Below are positions 41,022 to 50,527 of a stretch of DNA of 64,000 nt, piece by piece (the first letter of the stretch is position 1; the number at the start of each line of letters is the position of its first letter). Position numbers and translations under genes: made by a program. The stretch covers positions 2,666,001-2,730,000 of the forward strand of contig NZ_CP108427.1 of NCBI RefSeq assembly GCF_035982055.1. The letters are read 5' to 3'. The DNA is from Streptomyces sp. NBC_01288 (GTDB lineage: Bacteria; Actinomycetota; Actinomycetes; Streptomycetales; Streptomycetaceae). The notes under the pieces were generated by a model. It was given only the letters and a program-made list of their open reading frames with translations. It was not told where the DNA came from and ran no database searches.

Positions 41022-41837
41022 TCAGTCGTGCCACGCCCCGAAGTCCTCCAACAGGCGCTGGAGGGGCTCGAAGACGCCTGGGGTGCCCGCGATCGCCAGA
41101 TCGCGTGCGGGGCGTTCTCCCGGGCGTCCACCGGTCAGGGCGCCCGCCTCACGGGCGATCAGGTCCCCGGCCGCGAGGTCCCACGGGTTCAACCCCCGCT
41201 CGTAGTAACCGTCCAGGCGCCCCGCGGCCACGTCGCACAGGTCGACCGCCGCCGAACCGCCCCGCCGGATGTCACGCAGCAACGGGATCAACTTCTGCGC
41301 CACGTCGGCCTGGTGGCTGCGGACCTCGGTGACGTAGTTGAAGCCGGTCGAGACCAACGCCTGCTCCAGGGGTGCCGCGGGACGGCAGGCGAGCCTGCGT
41401 TCGCCCTCCCACGCGCCCGTGGCCCACGCCCCGCCGCCGAGCACCGCGTGGAACGTCTCGCCGCGCATCGGGACCGCGACGACCCCGGCGACGGTCTCGC
41501 CGTGCAGCTCGGCGGCGATGGAGACGGACCAAGTGGGCAGTCCGTACAGGTAGTTGACCGTGCCGTCGAGCGGGTCGATGACCCAGCGGACGCCGCTGGT
41601 GCCCGTGACGGAGGCGCCCTCCTCGCCCAGGAAGCCGTCGTCGGGGCGCTGTTCGGAGATCAGGTCGGTGATCAGCTTCTCGGCCGCGATGTCCATCTCG
41701 GTGACGACGTCGATCGGGCTGGACTTGGTGGCGGCGACCGCGAGGTCGGCCGGGCGTCCGTCCCGCAGCAGGGCGCCGGCCTTGTAGGCGGCTTCCTGGG
41801 CGAGTGCGAGCAGTTCCTGGTGCAGGGGGTCGGTCAC
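41022..41837 (-). CDS. suhB: Inositol monophosphatase family protein SuhB
   Basis: 271 residues from GTG 41837. Metal-binding motifs: GEEGASVTGTSG (Glu of motif 1), WVIDPLDGTVNYLYGLPTWS (motif A) and GLNPWDLAAGDLIAREAGAL (motif B). It dephosphorylates myo-inositol 1-phosphate or related phosphates with Mg2+, feeding inositol lipid or mycothiol synthesis; some family members act on other sugar phosphates. It follows the ferrochelatase by eight bases and is probably cotranscribed. Conserved near cutRS/dut in Actinobacteria. Confidence 0.92.
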   Translation of the reverse strand: MTDPLHQELLALAQEAAYKAGALLRDGRPADLAVAATKSSPIDVVTEMDIAAEKLITDLISEQRPDDGFLGEEGASVTGTSGVRWVIDPLDGTVNYLYGLPTWSVSIAAELHGETVAGVVAVPMRGETFHAVLGGGAWATGAWEGERRLACRPAAPLEQALVSTGFNYVTEVRSHQADVAQKLIPLLRDIRRGGSAAVDLCDVAAGRLDGYYERGLNPWDLAAGDLIAREAGALTGGRPGERPARDLAIAGTPGVFEPLQRLLEDFGAWHD

Positions 41838-41845
41838 GGCGCTCC

Positions 41846-42973
41846 TCAGGCGTAGGGGCTGTCGGCGCCCGCGGCGGCGGGGCGGGGGGCGCGGGCCGGG
41901 CAGCAGCCCACCGGGCAGAGGTTGTGGCCGGCGCCGAGCGCGCCCAGGGCGCAGGGCGTGACCTGGTGCCCGCTCTCGACGGCGGCGCGCTCCAGGACCA
42001 GCTCGCGGATCGCGGCGGCGAAGCGCGGGTCGGCGCCCACGGTGGCCGACCGGCGTACGGGCAGGCCCAGTTCGGCGGCCTTGGCCATGGCCTCTGTGTC
42101 GAGGTCGTAGAGGACCTCCATGTGGTCGGAGACGAAGCCGATGGGTGCCATGACGACCGCGGGGACGCCGGCCGCGTGGCGCTCCTCCAGGTGGTCGCAG
42201 ATGTCGGGCTCCAGCCACGGGATCTGCGGGGCTCCGGAGCGGGACTGGTAGACGAGCTGCCAGGGGTGGTCGACGCCGGTACGCTCGCGGACGGCGTCGG
42301 CGATCAGCCGGGCGACGTCCAGGTGCTCCTCGACGTACGCCCCGCCGTCCCCGTGGTCCTCGACCGGGCCGGAGCTGTCCGCCGCGGCGGTCGGGATGGA
42401 GTGGGTCGAGAAGGCGAGGTGCGCGCCGTCCCGGACGTCCTCGGGGAGGTCGACGAGGGAATCGAGCACCCCGTCGATCATCGGTTCCAGGAAGCCGGGG
42501 TGGTTGAAGTAGTGGCGCAGCTTGTCGACCTTCGGGAGGTCGAGCCCCTCGGCCTCCAAGGCGGCCAGGGAGTCCGCGAGGTTCTCGCGGTACTGGCGGC
42601 AGCCCGAGTACGAGGCGTACGCGCTGGTGGCGAGGACCAGGATGCGGCGGCGGCCGTCGGCGACCATCTCGCGCAGGGTGTCCGTGAGGTACGGGGCCCA
42701 GTTGCGGTTGCCCCAGTAGACCGGCAGGTCCAGGCCGTGGTCCGCGAAGTCCTTGCGGAGGGCGTCCAGGAGGGCGCGGTTCTGGTCGTTGATCGGGCTG
42801 ACCCCGCCGAACAGGAAGTAGTGCTGCCCCACTTCCTTGAGGCGTTCCTTGGGGATGCCGCGCCCACGCGTCACGTTCTCCAGGAACGGAACCACGTCGT
42901 CCGGGCCTTCGGGGCCGCCGAACGAGAGCAGGAGGAGGGCGTCGTAGGGGGTGGCATCGAGCACGTCTGGCAT
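41846..42973 (-). CDS. hemH: Ferrochelatase (coproporphyrin III type)
   Basis: 375 residues from ATG 42973. Class signatures: [20 protein letters not shown], the active-site region [12 protein letters not shown] (catalytic His), [20 protein letters not shown], and [20 protein letters not shown] (catalytic Glu). A C-terminal cysteine set ([20 protein letters not shown]) fits the iron-sulfur-type tail of actinobacterial enzymes. In Actinobacteria this enzyme puts iron into coproporphyrin III (CpfC), before decarboxylation to haem b. First gene of a pair with suhB. The MFS gene is divergent with 245 bp between starts. Confidence 0.95.
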   Translation of the reverse strand: MPDVLDATPYDALLLLSFGGPEGPDDVVPFLENVTRGRGIPKERLKEVGQHYFLFGGVSPINDQNRALLDALRKDFADHGLDLPVYWGNRNWAPYLTDTLREMVADGRRRILVLATSAYASYSGCRQYRENLADSLAALEAEGLDLPKVDKLRHYFNHPGFLEPMIDGVLDSLVDLPEDVRDGAHLAFSTHSIPTAAADSSGPVEDHGDGGAYVEEHLDVARLIADAVRERTGVDHPWQLVYQSRSGAPQIPWLEPDICDHLEERHAAGVPAVVMAPIGFVSDHMEVLYDLDTEAMAKAAELGLPVRRSATVGADPRFAAAIRELVLERAAVESGHQVTPCALGALGAGHNLCPVGCCPARAPRPAAAGADSPYA

Positions 42974-43218
42974 GCCTCCGATCCTGCCACCCGCCACTGA
43001 CAGCCGGGAAACGGCGGGGTGCCGGACGGGGGTCGGGACGGAGATCCTCTTGCGGATCGGGGCAGAGATCCAGGCGCCTCACTGGCGGGTGCATCGGGGC
43101 CGACCTGCTCGTAAGCTGTATCAGCCGCATTCGCACCTTACCGAGCCGTCACTGCCCCTCACCGGGCCGTGACTGCTCCCCCCGAGCCGCCCCCGCTTCT
43201 TCCCGACCGGAGACCCCC

Positions 43219-44463
43219 GTGCCCAGCCCCTATCGCGCCCTCTTCGCCGCACCCGGCTCCAAGGGCTTCTCCGCCGCGGGGTTCCTCGGCCGTATGCCCC
43301 TGTCGATGATGGGCATCGGCGTGGTCACGATGATCTCCCAGATCAACGGGCGCTACGGGCTCGCGGGCGCCCTGTCGGCCGCCATCGCGCTGGCCGCCGC
43401 CGCGATCGGGCCGCGGATCTCGCGCTGGGTCGACCAGTACGGGCAGCGGCGGGTGCTGCGGCCGGCGACGCTCGTCGCGCTGACCGCGGCGGCCGGGCTG
43501 CTGCTGGCCGCCCGCTTCGAGTGGCCGGACTGGGTGCTGTTCGTGTGCGCCGCCGGCATCGGATCGGTGCCGAGCCTGGGGGCGATGGTCCGCGCGCGCT
43601 GGGCGGCCGTGTACCGGGGCACCCCGCAACTGCACACCGCGTACTCCCTGGAGTCCGTGGTCGACGAGGTGTGCTTCATCTTCGGGCCGATCATCTCCAT
43701 CGGACTGTCCACGGCGTGGTTCCCGGAGGCCGGTCCGCTGCTCGCCGCCTGCTTCCTTGCGGTCGGCGTCTTCTGGCTGACCGCGCAGCGTGCCACCGAG
43801 CCCGCGCCGCATCCACGCGCGCGTGGGGACAAGGGCGGTGGTTCGGCGCTGCGAACGGCCGGTCTCCAGGTGCTGGTGGCCACGTTCGTGGCGACCGGGG
43901 CGATCTTCGGGGCGGTCGACGTGGTCACCGTGGCGTTCGCCGACGAGCAAGGTCACAAGGGCGGCGCCAGTGTGGTGCTCGCCCTGTACGCGGCGGGCTC
44001 CTGCGCGGCGGGAGTCGTGTTCGGGCTGATGCGCTTCCGGGGAGCCCCGGAACGTCGGTGGCTGCTGGGCATATGCGCGATGGCCGTGAGTATGATCCCC
44101 CTCCTACTGGTCGGAAACTTGCCGCTTCTGGCCGTGGCGCTGTTCCTTGCGGGCCTGTCCATCGCACCCACGATGATCACGACGATGTCCCTCATAGAAG
44201 AGCACGTACCTCGCGCGAAGCTCACCGAGGGCATGACCTGGGTGAGCACCGGCCTGGCGGTCGGGGTCGCGCTCGGCTCCTCCGTCGCCGGCTGGGTGAT
44301 CGACGCGGCCGGCGCGCGTGCGGGGTACGGGGTTCCGGTCGTCGCCGGTGCCGTCGCGGTCGCGGTGGGTTTCCTCGGGTACCGCCGGCTCAGCAGACCG
44401 GCACCGGGTCGGGGAGGCACCGTTGAGCACCACAGCGAGCGCGAAGAACGGCACGTGGCGTAA
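43219..44463 (+). CDS. MFS transporter
   Basis: 414 residues with twelve predicted TM helices and a central loop (QRATEPAPHPRARGDKGGGS). The first half contains RISRWVDQYGQRRVLRPATL, an MFS motif-A-like loop between TM2 and TM3, and MVRARWAAVYRGTPQLHTAY. The pattern resembles exporters of the DHA1-like group, but substrate is unknown. GTG start with ACCGGAGAC upstream. It overlaps the following lactone-oxidase gene by 41 bp, so translation is probably coupled. Confidence 0.88.
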   Translation: MPSPYRALFAAPGSKGFSAAGFLGRMPLSMMGIGVVTMISQINGRYGLAGALSAAIALAAAAIGPRISRWVDQYGQRRVLRPATLVALTAAAGLLLAARFEWPDWVLFVCAAGIGSVPSLGAMVRARWAAVYRGTPQLHTAYSLESVVDEVCFIFGPIISIGLSTAWFPEAGPLLAACFLAVGVFWLTAQRATEPAPHPRARGDKGGGSALRTAGLQVLVATFVATGAIFGAVDVVTVAFADEQGHKGGASVVLALYAAGSCAAGVVFGLMRFRGAPERRWLLGICAMAVSMIPLLLVGNLPLLAVALFLAGLSIAPTMITTMSLIEEHVPRAKLTEGMTWVSTGLAVGVALGSSVAGWVIDAAGARAGYGVPVVAGAVAVAVGFLGYRRLSRPAPGRGGTVEHHSEREERHVA

Positions 44464-45742
44464 CTGGGGCGGCACGGTCGCGTCCCGGCCCGCGCGGGAG
44501 GTCACGCCCGCCTCCGTGGAGGAACTGGCCGCGGCCGTACGGAGGGCCGGTGAGGACGGTCTGACGGTGAAGGCCGTCGGCAGCGGGCACTCCTTCACGT
44601 CGATCGCCGCCACGGACGGTGTGTTGATCCGCCCTCAACTGTTGACCGGCATCCGCAACATTGATCGCGATGCCTTGACGGTCACGGTCGAGGCGGGCAC
44701 CCCGCTCAAGAGACTCAACATGGCCCTCGCGCGCGAGGGTCTGTCGCTCACGAACATGGGCGACATCATGGAGCAGACGGTCTCGGGCGCGACCAGCACC
44801 GGCACCCACGGCAGTGGCCGCGACTCGGCCTCGATCGCGGCCCAGATCAGGGGACTTGAACTGGTCCTGGCGGACGGTTCGGTGCTGACCTGCTCCGAGA
44901 AGGAGAATCCGGACGTCTTCGCGGCGGCCCGCATAGGCCTCGGCGCCCTGGGCGTCATCACCGCGATCACCTTCGCCGTGGAGCCCGTCTTCCTGCTCAC
45001 GGCCCGCGAGGAGCCGATGCCCTTCGACGAGGTCACCAGCCGCTTCGACGAACTCTGGACCGAGAACGAGCACTTCGAGTTCTACTGGTTCCCGCACACG
45101 GCGTCCACCAACACCAAGCGCAACAACCGCAGCATGGGCCCGGAGCAGCCCGTGAAGCCGCTGGCGGGCTGGTTCGACGACGAGTTCGTGGCCAACGGCC
45201 TCTGGCAGGTGGCCAACATGGTCGGCCGCGCGGTGCCCGCGACCGTTCCGACCATCGCTCAGATCTCCACCCGGGCCTGGTCCGCACGGACGTACACGGA
45301 CATCCCCTACAAGGTCTTCACCTCGCCCCGCCGGGTGCGGTTCGTGGAGATGGAGTACGCCGTTCCGCGCGCGGCCCTGGTGGACACGCTGCGGGAACTC
45401 AAGGCGATGATCGACCACTCGGACTTCAGGATCAGCTATCCGGTGGAGGTCCGCACCGCCCCTGCGGACGACATCGCCCTGTCCACCGCCTCCGGCCGGG
45501 ACAGCGCCTACATCGCCGTGCACATGTTCCGGGGCACGCCCTACCAGGCGTACTTCACCGAGGCCGAGCGCATCTTCACCGCGCACGAGGGCCGGCCGCA
45601 CTGGGGCAAGGTGAACACCCGGGACGCCGAGTACTTCGCCGGGGTGTACCCGCGCTTCGGCGAGTTCACGGCGCTTCGGGACCGGCTGGATCCTGATCGC
45701 CGGTTCCAGAACGACTACTTGCGGAGGGTGCTGGGTCAGTAG
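44423..45742 (+). CDS. D-arabinono-1,4-lactone oxidase family FAD enzyme
   Basis: 439 residues from TTG 44423, chosen because GGGGAGG sits seven bases before it; other in-frame starts lack a site. FAD-binding PCMH domain: TWRNWGGTVASRPAREVTPA, VKAVGSGHSFTSIAATDGVL, and TGTHGSGRDSASIAAQIRGL. C-terminal ALO domain: YPVEVRTAPADDIALS, PHWGKVNTRD, and the closing DPDRRFQNDYLRRVLG. The family oxidises aldonolactones or alditols, sending electrons to oxygen. The His in TGTHGSG could be the covalent-flavin site. It overlaps the MFS gene; the 3' end overlaps the convergent gene by 77 bp. Confidence 0.88.
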   Translation: MSTTASAKNGTWRNWGGTVASRPAREVTPASVEELAAAVRRAGEDGLTVKAVGSGHSFTSIAATDGVLIRPQLLTGIRNIDRDALTVTVEAGTPLKRLNMALAREGLSLTNMGDIMEQTVSGATSTGTHGSGRDSASIAAQIRGLELVLADGSVLTCSEKENPDVFAAARIGLGALGVITAITFAVEPVFLLTAREEPMPFDEVTSRFDELWTENEHFEFYWFPHTASTNTKRNNRSMGPEQPVKPLAGWFDDEFVANGLWQVANMVGRAVPATVPTIAQISTRAWSARTYTDIPYKVFTSPRRVRFVEMEYAVPRAALVDTLRELKAMIDHSDFRISYPVEVRTAPADDIALSTASGRDSAYIAVHMFRGTPYQAYFTEAERIFTAHEGRPHWGKVNTRDAEYFAGVYPRFGEFTALRDRLDPDRRFQNDYLRRVLGQ

Positions 45743-46400
45743 CCGACGCGCTCGGCGTGGGGGTCGGCGTACCGCCGCCGTCCGAAGCACTGGGCGTCGG
45801 CGTCGGACTCGACGTCGTATCGCCGCTGTTGGACTCTGCGCCACCGTCGGTCGCACCGGATGACGTCTCCGGGTCGGCCGACGGGCCGTTCGAGGAGCCG
45901 GACGGGGAATCGGTCGGACTCGGCTCGCCGTCACCGGACTTCGGGGACGAGGACGTGTCGTGGCCGGTGACGGCGGCGCTGACCGTGGTCCCCTTGCCAC
46001 CGCTGAAGCTGTCGCCGGACACCAGTTCGTAGACGGTGATCCCGGTCATGGTGACCCCGAAGACGAGGGCCGCGGCGAGCAGCGGGCGCCTCCAACTGCC
46101 CACCCGCGCGCGGTAGACCGTGGCCTCCGTGAACTCCCCTGGACGAGCGGGAGTCTGTGCCGCCTCCTCGGAGGTGACGGTCGCTTCCCGGAGCTGTGCG
46201 CCGGTCCGGCTGAAGAAGTGCTGGAAGACGGAGCCTCCGGAGGTGGCTATCGCGCTCACGACGCCGGCGCCGAGGATCGTGCCGTAGACCCCGAAGTAGG
46301 AGGCGAGCTTGGCGGCCACCACCGCCGCCACCGCGCCGCCCGCGACTTGAGGGACGCTCAGATCGATCCGCTTCTTGCTGACATCGGGCCTTGCACGCAT
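45666..46400 (-). CDS. Membrane protein with Ser/Thr/Pro-rich extracellular tail
   Basis: 244 residues from ATG 46400 (AAGGT upstream). The N-terminal half has a glycine-rich amphipathic stretch (VAAKLASYFGVYGTILGAGV) and one TM helix near 105-125 (RPLLAAALVFGVTMTGITVY). The C-terminal 110 residues are low complexity, with two PTPTPSAS units. Probably a single-pass protein with a disordered outside tail. It is a conserved Streptomyces type without known function. Its last 77 bp overlap the convergent lactone-oxidase gene. Confidence 0.75.
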   Translation of the reverse strand: MRARPDVSKKRIDLSVPQVAGGAVAAVVAAKLASYFGVYGTILGAGVVSAIATSGGSVFQHFFSRTGAQLREATVTSEEAAQTPARPGEFTEATVYRARVGSWRRPLLAAALVFGVTMTGITVYELVSGDSFSGGKGTTVSAAVTGHDTSSSPKSGDGEPSPTDSPSGSSNGPSADPETSSGATDGGAESNSGDTTSSPTPTPSASDGGGTPTPTPSASATDPAPSASSRSGTGDQDPAGPEAP

Positions 46401-46871
46401 TCCGGGACCTTGCCTCGCTTTCTCGTACCTGATCAACTATCTGTACGACAAAGGGACGTACGGTCGAAACCAATAGTTCCGTTTCCGGCTATTGCGTGAA
46501 GTACGCCACTTTCAAGATCGCCCGAACCCCGCTCCAGGCCGCCAAGTCCCGCCCCCCACAAGAAGTTGGGCGGCGTGCCAATCCACGCACGTGGTCCAAA
46601 TGGAGTACTGTTGCGAGCCCTGGGTGCGGTCTCCTGCCAGGGCGTCCGCGGCCTCAATGGACCGCCCAGAGGAGGCCAGTTGCACAGGGTGACGTAGTTT
46701 GTCACTTAGCGTTGCGAATAGGTAACCGTGCCATAACGGCGAGTTCGGGCCCGCGCCCGACACGCCGGGCAACTCGGCAAGGTTGTGGCAGGCTGCACCC
46801 GGGCAGGCCACACTCGACTAGCGGAAGCAGCGACGCACGTGACGTCGGCAGGCACCACCCGGGAGGTCCCC
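46401..46871. other. 471-bp spacer upstream of sepH
   Basis: It must contain the sepH promoter and that of the divergent membrane-protein gene. An inverted repeat GTGAC-N7-GTCAC lies at 46689-46705. A minus-strand frame over 46433-46705 has no family features and was not called. Confidence 0.5.
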
Positions 46872-47897
46872 ATGCCCGAACTGCGTGTCGTGGCCGTCTC
46901 TAACGACGGCACACGGCTGGTGCTGAAGGCTGCGGACAGCACGGAGTACACGCTTCCGATTGACGAGCGTCTGCGCGCCGCTGTACGCGGCGACCGTCCC
47001 CGCCTCGGCCAGATCGAGATCGAGGTGGAGAGCCATCTCCGCCCCCGAGACATTCAGGCACGTATACGTGCCGGCGCCTCCGCGGAGGAAGTCGCCCAAC
47101 TAGCCGGTATCCCCGTCGACCGAGTGCGGCGCTTCGAGGGTCCCGTCCTCGCGGAGCGCGCCTTCATGGCCGAGCGCGCCCGGAAGACCCCTGTCCGCCG
47201 CCCCGGCGAGAACGCGGGACCCCAGCTCGGCGAGGCCGTCCAGGAACGTCTCACGCTGCGCGGCGCCGACAAGGAGACCGTCCAGTGGGACTCCTGGCGC
47301 CGCGACGACGGCACCTGGGAAGTCCTGCTCGTCTACGTCGTCGCGGGCGAACCGCACTCGGCGAGCTGGACGTACGACCCGCCCCGGCGGCTCGTCCAGG
47401 CCGTCGACGACGAGGCGCGCTCGCTGATCGGCGAGTCCGACGACCTCTCCGTCACACCCGAGCCCAGCTTCCCGTTCGTGCCGCGGATCGCCCGGCTGCC
47501 CCGGGACCGGCCGCTGGACCGTGCCCTGGAGCGCCCGGAGCGTCCCGCGCTGCCGTCGCCCGAGCCGGTCGAGGAGAGCGAGCGCGACTCGCTGACCAGC
47601 CTCCTGGAGGCGGTACCGAGCTTCCGCGGCGACATGGTGGTCCCCGAGCGCCCCTCGGATCCCCCGGAGGAGCCCGCGGCGGAACCGGAAGAGGAGGAGC
47701 CCCCGGCTCCCGCGGCCTCGGCCGGTTCGGCGTACGCGGATGTCCTGATGCCCCGCTCCGTAGGGGCCCATCGCGACCGGCTCATCGGCTCCACCGACCG
47801 CCAGGCCGAGGCGGACGGCGTCCGTCCGGGTCGTAGAGCGGCCGTTCCGAGCTGGGACGAGATCGTCTTCGGGACGCGCAGGAAGAAGCAGGAGTAG
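46872..47897 (+). CDS. sepH: Cell-division regulator SepH
   Basis: 341 residues from ATG 46872 with GGGAGG upstream. The N-terminal DUF3071 region begins MPELRVVAVSNDGTRLVLKA and includes a helix-turn-helix (IRAGASAEEVAQLAGIPVDR followed by VRRFEGPVLAERAFMAER). An acidic Pro/Glu-rich disordered middle and a short conserved C-terminal motif (PSWDEIVFGTRRKKQ) follow. SepH in studied Streptomyces and mycobacteria stimulates FtsZ assembly at division sites; the HTH and C-terminal parts are both needed. Single gene with its own strong terminator. Confidence 0.95.
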   Translation: MPELRVVAVSNDGTRLVLKAADSTEYTLPIDERLRAAVRGDRPRLGQIEIEVESHLRPRDIQARIRAGASAEEVAQLAGIPVDRVRRFEGPVLAERAFMAERARKTPVRRPGENAGPQLGEAVQERLTLRGADKETVQWDSWRRDDGTWEVLLVYVVAGEPHSASWTYDPPRRLVQAVDDEARSLIGESDDLSVTPEPSFPFVPRIARLPRDRPLDRALERPERPALPSPEPVEESERDSLTSLLEAVPSFRGDMVVPERPSDPPEEPAAEPEEEEPPAPAASAGSAYADVLMPRSVGAHRDRLIGSTDRQAEADGVRPGRRAAVPSWDEIVFGTRRKKQE

Positions 47898-47913
47898 CAG
47901 GACAGTTGCTCGT

Positions 47914-47950
47914 ACGGAGGCCCGCAGCCGGTTCGGCTGCGGGCCTCCGT
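47914..47950 (+). terminator. Terminator of sepH
   Basis: Perfect 17-base arms (47914-47930 and 47934-47950) with a three-base loop lie 16 bp after the sepH stop. The convergent sulfurtransferase gene ends 38 bp further on, so it may act in both directions. Confidence 0.92.
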
Positions 47951-47987
47951 CGTCGTACGGGATACGGCTACTACGGGTGTACGGGTA

Positions 47988-48839
47988 CTACTGGGGGTCC
48001 GGGCCCACGGCCACCGGCCGCTCCGGGTCCGCGGACCACTCCGACCAGGAGCCCACGTAGAGCGCGGCCGGAATCCCGGCGACCGCCAGGGCCAGTACCT
48101 CGTGGGCGCCCGAGACGCCGGAGCCGCAGTACACGCCGACGCCCGAACCCTCCGTAACGCCAAGGGACTTGAAGCGGGCGGCCAGTCGCTCCGGCGGGAG
48201 GAAGCGGCCGTCCGGGCCCACGTTCTCGTTGGTCGGGGCGGACAGGGCGCCCGGGATGTGGCCGCCGACGCGGTCGATCGGTTCCACCTCACCCCGGTAA
48301 CGCTCCCCCGCGCGGGCGTCGAACAGGATGCCGGTGCGGGCGAGGGCGGCGGCTCCGTCGGCGTCGAGGAGTTCCACGGCGCCCGGTTCCGGGGTGAAGT
48401 CGCCCTCGGTCGGCGTCGGTGCGGCCGTCTCCAGAGACCCCTCCCAGGAGGGAAGGCCGCCGTCGAGGACCCGCACGTCCGGGTGACCCGTCCAGCGCAG
48501 CAGCCACCACGCGCGCGCCGCCGCCCAGCCCTGGCCGCCGTCGTACACAACGACCGGCCGGTCGGCCGACACGCCCGCGTGGCGCATCGCGGCGCCGAAG
48601 CGCGCGGTGTCCGGCAGGGGGTGGCGGCCGTGGGCGCCGGCGGCCGAGGCGAGTTCCTGATCGAGGTCTACGTAGACGGCACTTGGGATGTGCCCGGCCG
48701 CGTACTCGACGTGGCCGTCGAAGGGCGGCTCACCTGCGGCCTTCGCGACGCCGAGCTGCCAGCGGACGTCGAGCAGGACCGGCGGGTTCGTCCCGGCGAG
48801 ATCGCTCGCCAGTTCGGATGCGGAGATGATGGCGTTCAT
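47988..48839 (-). CDS. Two-domain sulfurtransferase (rhodanese/MST family)
   Basis: 283 residues from ATG 48839. The N-terminal inactive rhodanese domain (VLLDVRWQLGVA, AVYVDLDQELA, VVVYDGG) and C-terminal active domain (LFDARAGERYRGEVEPIDRV, HIPGALSAPTN) are both present. The active loop YCGSGVSGAHE has the catalytic Cys followed by Gly-Ser-Gly-Val, nearer to 3-mercaptopyruvate than to thiosulfate sulfurtransferases. It moves sulfane sulfur to thiol acceptors or cyanide in the cytoplasm. GAGGA precedes the start. No operon partner is clear. Confidence 0.92.
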   Translation of the reverse strand: MNAIISASELASDLAGTNPPVLLDVRWQLGVAKAAGEPPFDGHVEYAAGHIPSAVYVDLDQELASAAGAHGRHPLPDTARFGAAMRHAGVSADRPVVVYDGGQGWAAARAWWLLRWTGHPDVRVLDGGLPSWEGSLETAAPTPTEGDFTPEPGAVELLDADGAAALARTGILFDARAGERYRGEVEPIDRVGGHIPGALSAPTNENVGPDGRFLPPERLAARFKSLGVTEGSGVGVYCGSGVSGAHEVLALAVAGIPAALYVGSWSEWSADPERPVAVGPDPQ

Positions 48840-49160
48840 GGCCACCATCCTCGCGCAAGGGGTGGCCGTGGCGTCCAGGTCCGACTACTCTGCTCGGCCG
48901 GACAGTCTCGATCACGAGGCGTACGGGAACGAGCACATGCTGTACAGCTGATGGACACCCCTCGGCAATCATCCGGAAACGGACGAGTGGCCGCAGATCG
49001 GTCATCCTCCCCAGGTGAGCCGCCCGTCGACGGCGCGGCCGGGACGCGGTGCGTCACGGGGGGTGCGAGCATCGGCACGGGGCGTGCACGCGGCTGCGGC
49101 ACGCGGATCCGCACTGCGGAAGCGATACGGCCACCGCGAGGGGCCTAGGAGAAGGTGACG
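48840..49160. other. 321-bp spacer between divergent genes
   Basis: Holds the promoters for the sulfurtransferase and VOC genes. A plus-strand open stretch 48840-48953 has no gene features. Nothing else recognised. Confidence 0.45.
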
Positions 49161-49964
49161 ATGACCGAGGCACGGGGGTCGGCCGGCCTGAACGGCGACA
49201 CGCACACTCGGCGTACGCAGGGCTCGCCCTGCTGGGTGAGTCTGATGGTGCACGGGATGGCCACGACTCAGGAGTTCTACGGAGAGCTGTTCGGTTGGGA
49301 ATTCCAACCCGGTCCCCAGCAGCTCGGCCCCTACGCGCGGGCCCTGCTGGACGGGCAGGAGGTGGCCGGCATCGGGCAACTGCCTCCGGACCGGCATCTG
49401 CCCATCGCGTGGACGCCGTATCTCGCCTCGGACGACGTCGACCAGACGGCCGAGACGGTACGAATGTGTGGCGGGACGGTCGGGGTGGGCCCCCTGGACG
49501 CGGCCGAGGCCGGCCGGCTCGCGATCGGCTCGGACCCGTCGGGGGCGGTCTTCGGCATCTGGCAGGCCTCCGACCACCTCGGCACGATCCTCACCGGCGT
49601 CCCCGGCACACCCGCCTGGAACGAACTGCTGACCTCCGAGACCGCGAGCGTCGCCAAGTTCTACGAGGCGGTGTTCGGCTACGAGGAAGTACCGGTGGCC
49701 TCCGCCGACCTCGACTACGTCACCCTGCACCTGGACGGCCACCCGGTCGCCGGCATCCACGGCGTCGGCACGGCCCTGCCCCGCGACCGGGGCCCGCACT
49801 GGATGACGTACTTCGAGGTGGCCGACACGGACGAGGCCCTACGCCGCGTCACGGACCTCGGCGGGCACATCCTCACACCACCCCACGACAGCCCCCACGG
49901 CCGCGTGGCGACGGTCGCGGACCCCGAGGGCGCGATGTTCTCGGTGATCGAGGGACCGCGGTAG
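49161..49964 (+). CDS. VOC family protein with two glyoxalase-like domains
   Basis: 267 residues from ATG 49161, set by AGGAG nine bases upstream (a GTG two codons earlier is too close to it). Two tandem VOC domains: residues about 20-125 (PCWVSLMVHGMATTQEFYGE, LFGWEF) and about 145-265 (AWNELLTSETASVAKFYEAV, FGYEE, ending EGAMFSVIEGPR). The layout resembles Streptomyces hydroxylase or resistance-like VOC proteins. Metal ligands are not evident at the canonical places, so binding or protective roles are as likely as catalysis. DUF4352 follows 74 bp downstream. Confidence 0.88.
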   Translation: MTEARGSAGLNGDTHTRRTQGSPCWVSLMVHGMATTQEFYGELFGWEFQPGPQQLGPYARALLDGQEVAGIGQLPPDRHLPIAWTPYLASDDVDQTAETVRMCGGTVGVGPLDAAEAGRLAIGSDPSGAVFGIWQASDHLGTILTGVPGTPAWNELLTSETASVAKFYEAVFGYEEVPVASADLDYVTLHLDGHPVAGIHGVGTALPRDRGPHWMTYFEVADTDEALRRVTDLGGHILTPPHDSPHGRVATVADPEGAMFSVIEGPR

Positions 49965-50038
49965 TCCTTCGGGTCGCTTCGGGTGCGGTGCGGGCGGATC
50001 ATGGGGGTCATCAGCCGCTCCGCACACCTGGAGGAGCG

Positions 50039-50524
50039 ATGCGTCGTCGTACAGCACCGCTGTTGACTTGTCTGCTGGCAGTTCCGGCGCTGGCTCTGGC
50101 GCCGATGTCCGGCAGCAAGGTGGGCGACACGTTGGGCCTCACCGGTATCAAATCCGGTGAGAAGCTCGACGTGACCGTCGTGAAGGTCGTCGATCCGGCC
50201 CGTGCCGGGCAGTACGAGACCCCGTCCGCGGGAAACCGTTTCGTGGCGGTGCAGTTCAAGCTCAAGAACACGGGAACCGTCGTCTACAAGGACTCGCCGT
50301 CCAACGGGGCGACCGTGATCGACAAGGACGGGCAGCGGTTCTCGGAATCGTTCAACGATTCCACGGCCGGTCCGTCGTTCCCGGGCAGCGTCACGATCAG
50401 CCCCGGGAAGACGGCCCTCGGCTTCATCACGTTCGAGGTGCCGAGGGCATCACGCATCGTCGGCGTCCAGTTCGCCATGGACAGCGGGTTCTCCGACGAC
50501 GTCGGCGAATGGCAGGTGCCCTGA
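50039..50524 (+). CDS. Exported DUF4352 domain protein
   Basis: 161 residues from ATG 50039 (GGAGGAG directly upstream). A signal peptide (MRRRTAPLLTCLLAVPALAL) with likely cleavage at ALA-PM precedes an immunoglobulin-like DUF4352 domain: KVGDTLGLTGIKSGEKLDVT, NRFVAVQFKLKNTGTVVYKD, and GKTALGFITFEVPRASRIVG. Relatives are often lipoproteins, but no proper lipobox cysteine lies at the cleavage point. It is exported, probably to the cell surface or medium. Function unknown. It converges with the thymidine kinase gene, three bases apart. Confidence 0.85.
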   Translation: MRRRTAPLLTCLLAVPALALAPMSGSKVGDTLGLTGIKSGEKLDVTVVKVVDPARAGQYETPSAGNRFVAVQFKLKNTGTVVYKDSPSNGATVIDKDGQRFSESFNDSTAGPSFPGSVTISPGKTALGFITFEVPRASRIVGVQFAMDSGFSDDVGEWQVP

Positions 50525-50527
50525 GCG

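Noticed and set aside
46689..46705. GTGAC-N7-GTCAC as a Crp site ahead of sepH
   Set aside because: Spacing does not fit the Crp motifs I know, and there is no further support.
46433..46705. 90-codon minus-strand frame upstream of sepH
   Set aside because: No ribosome-binding site, no domain, and it lies across probable promoter DNA.
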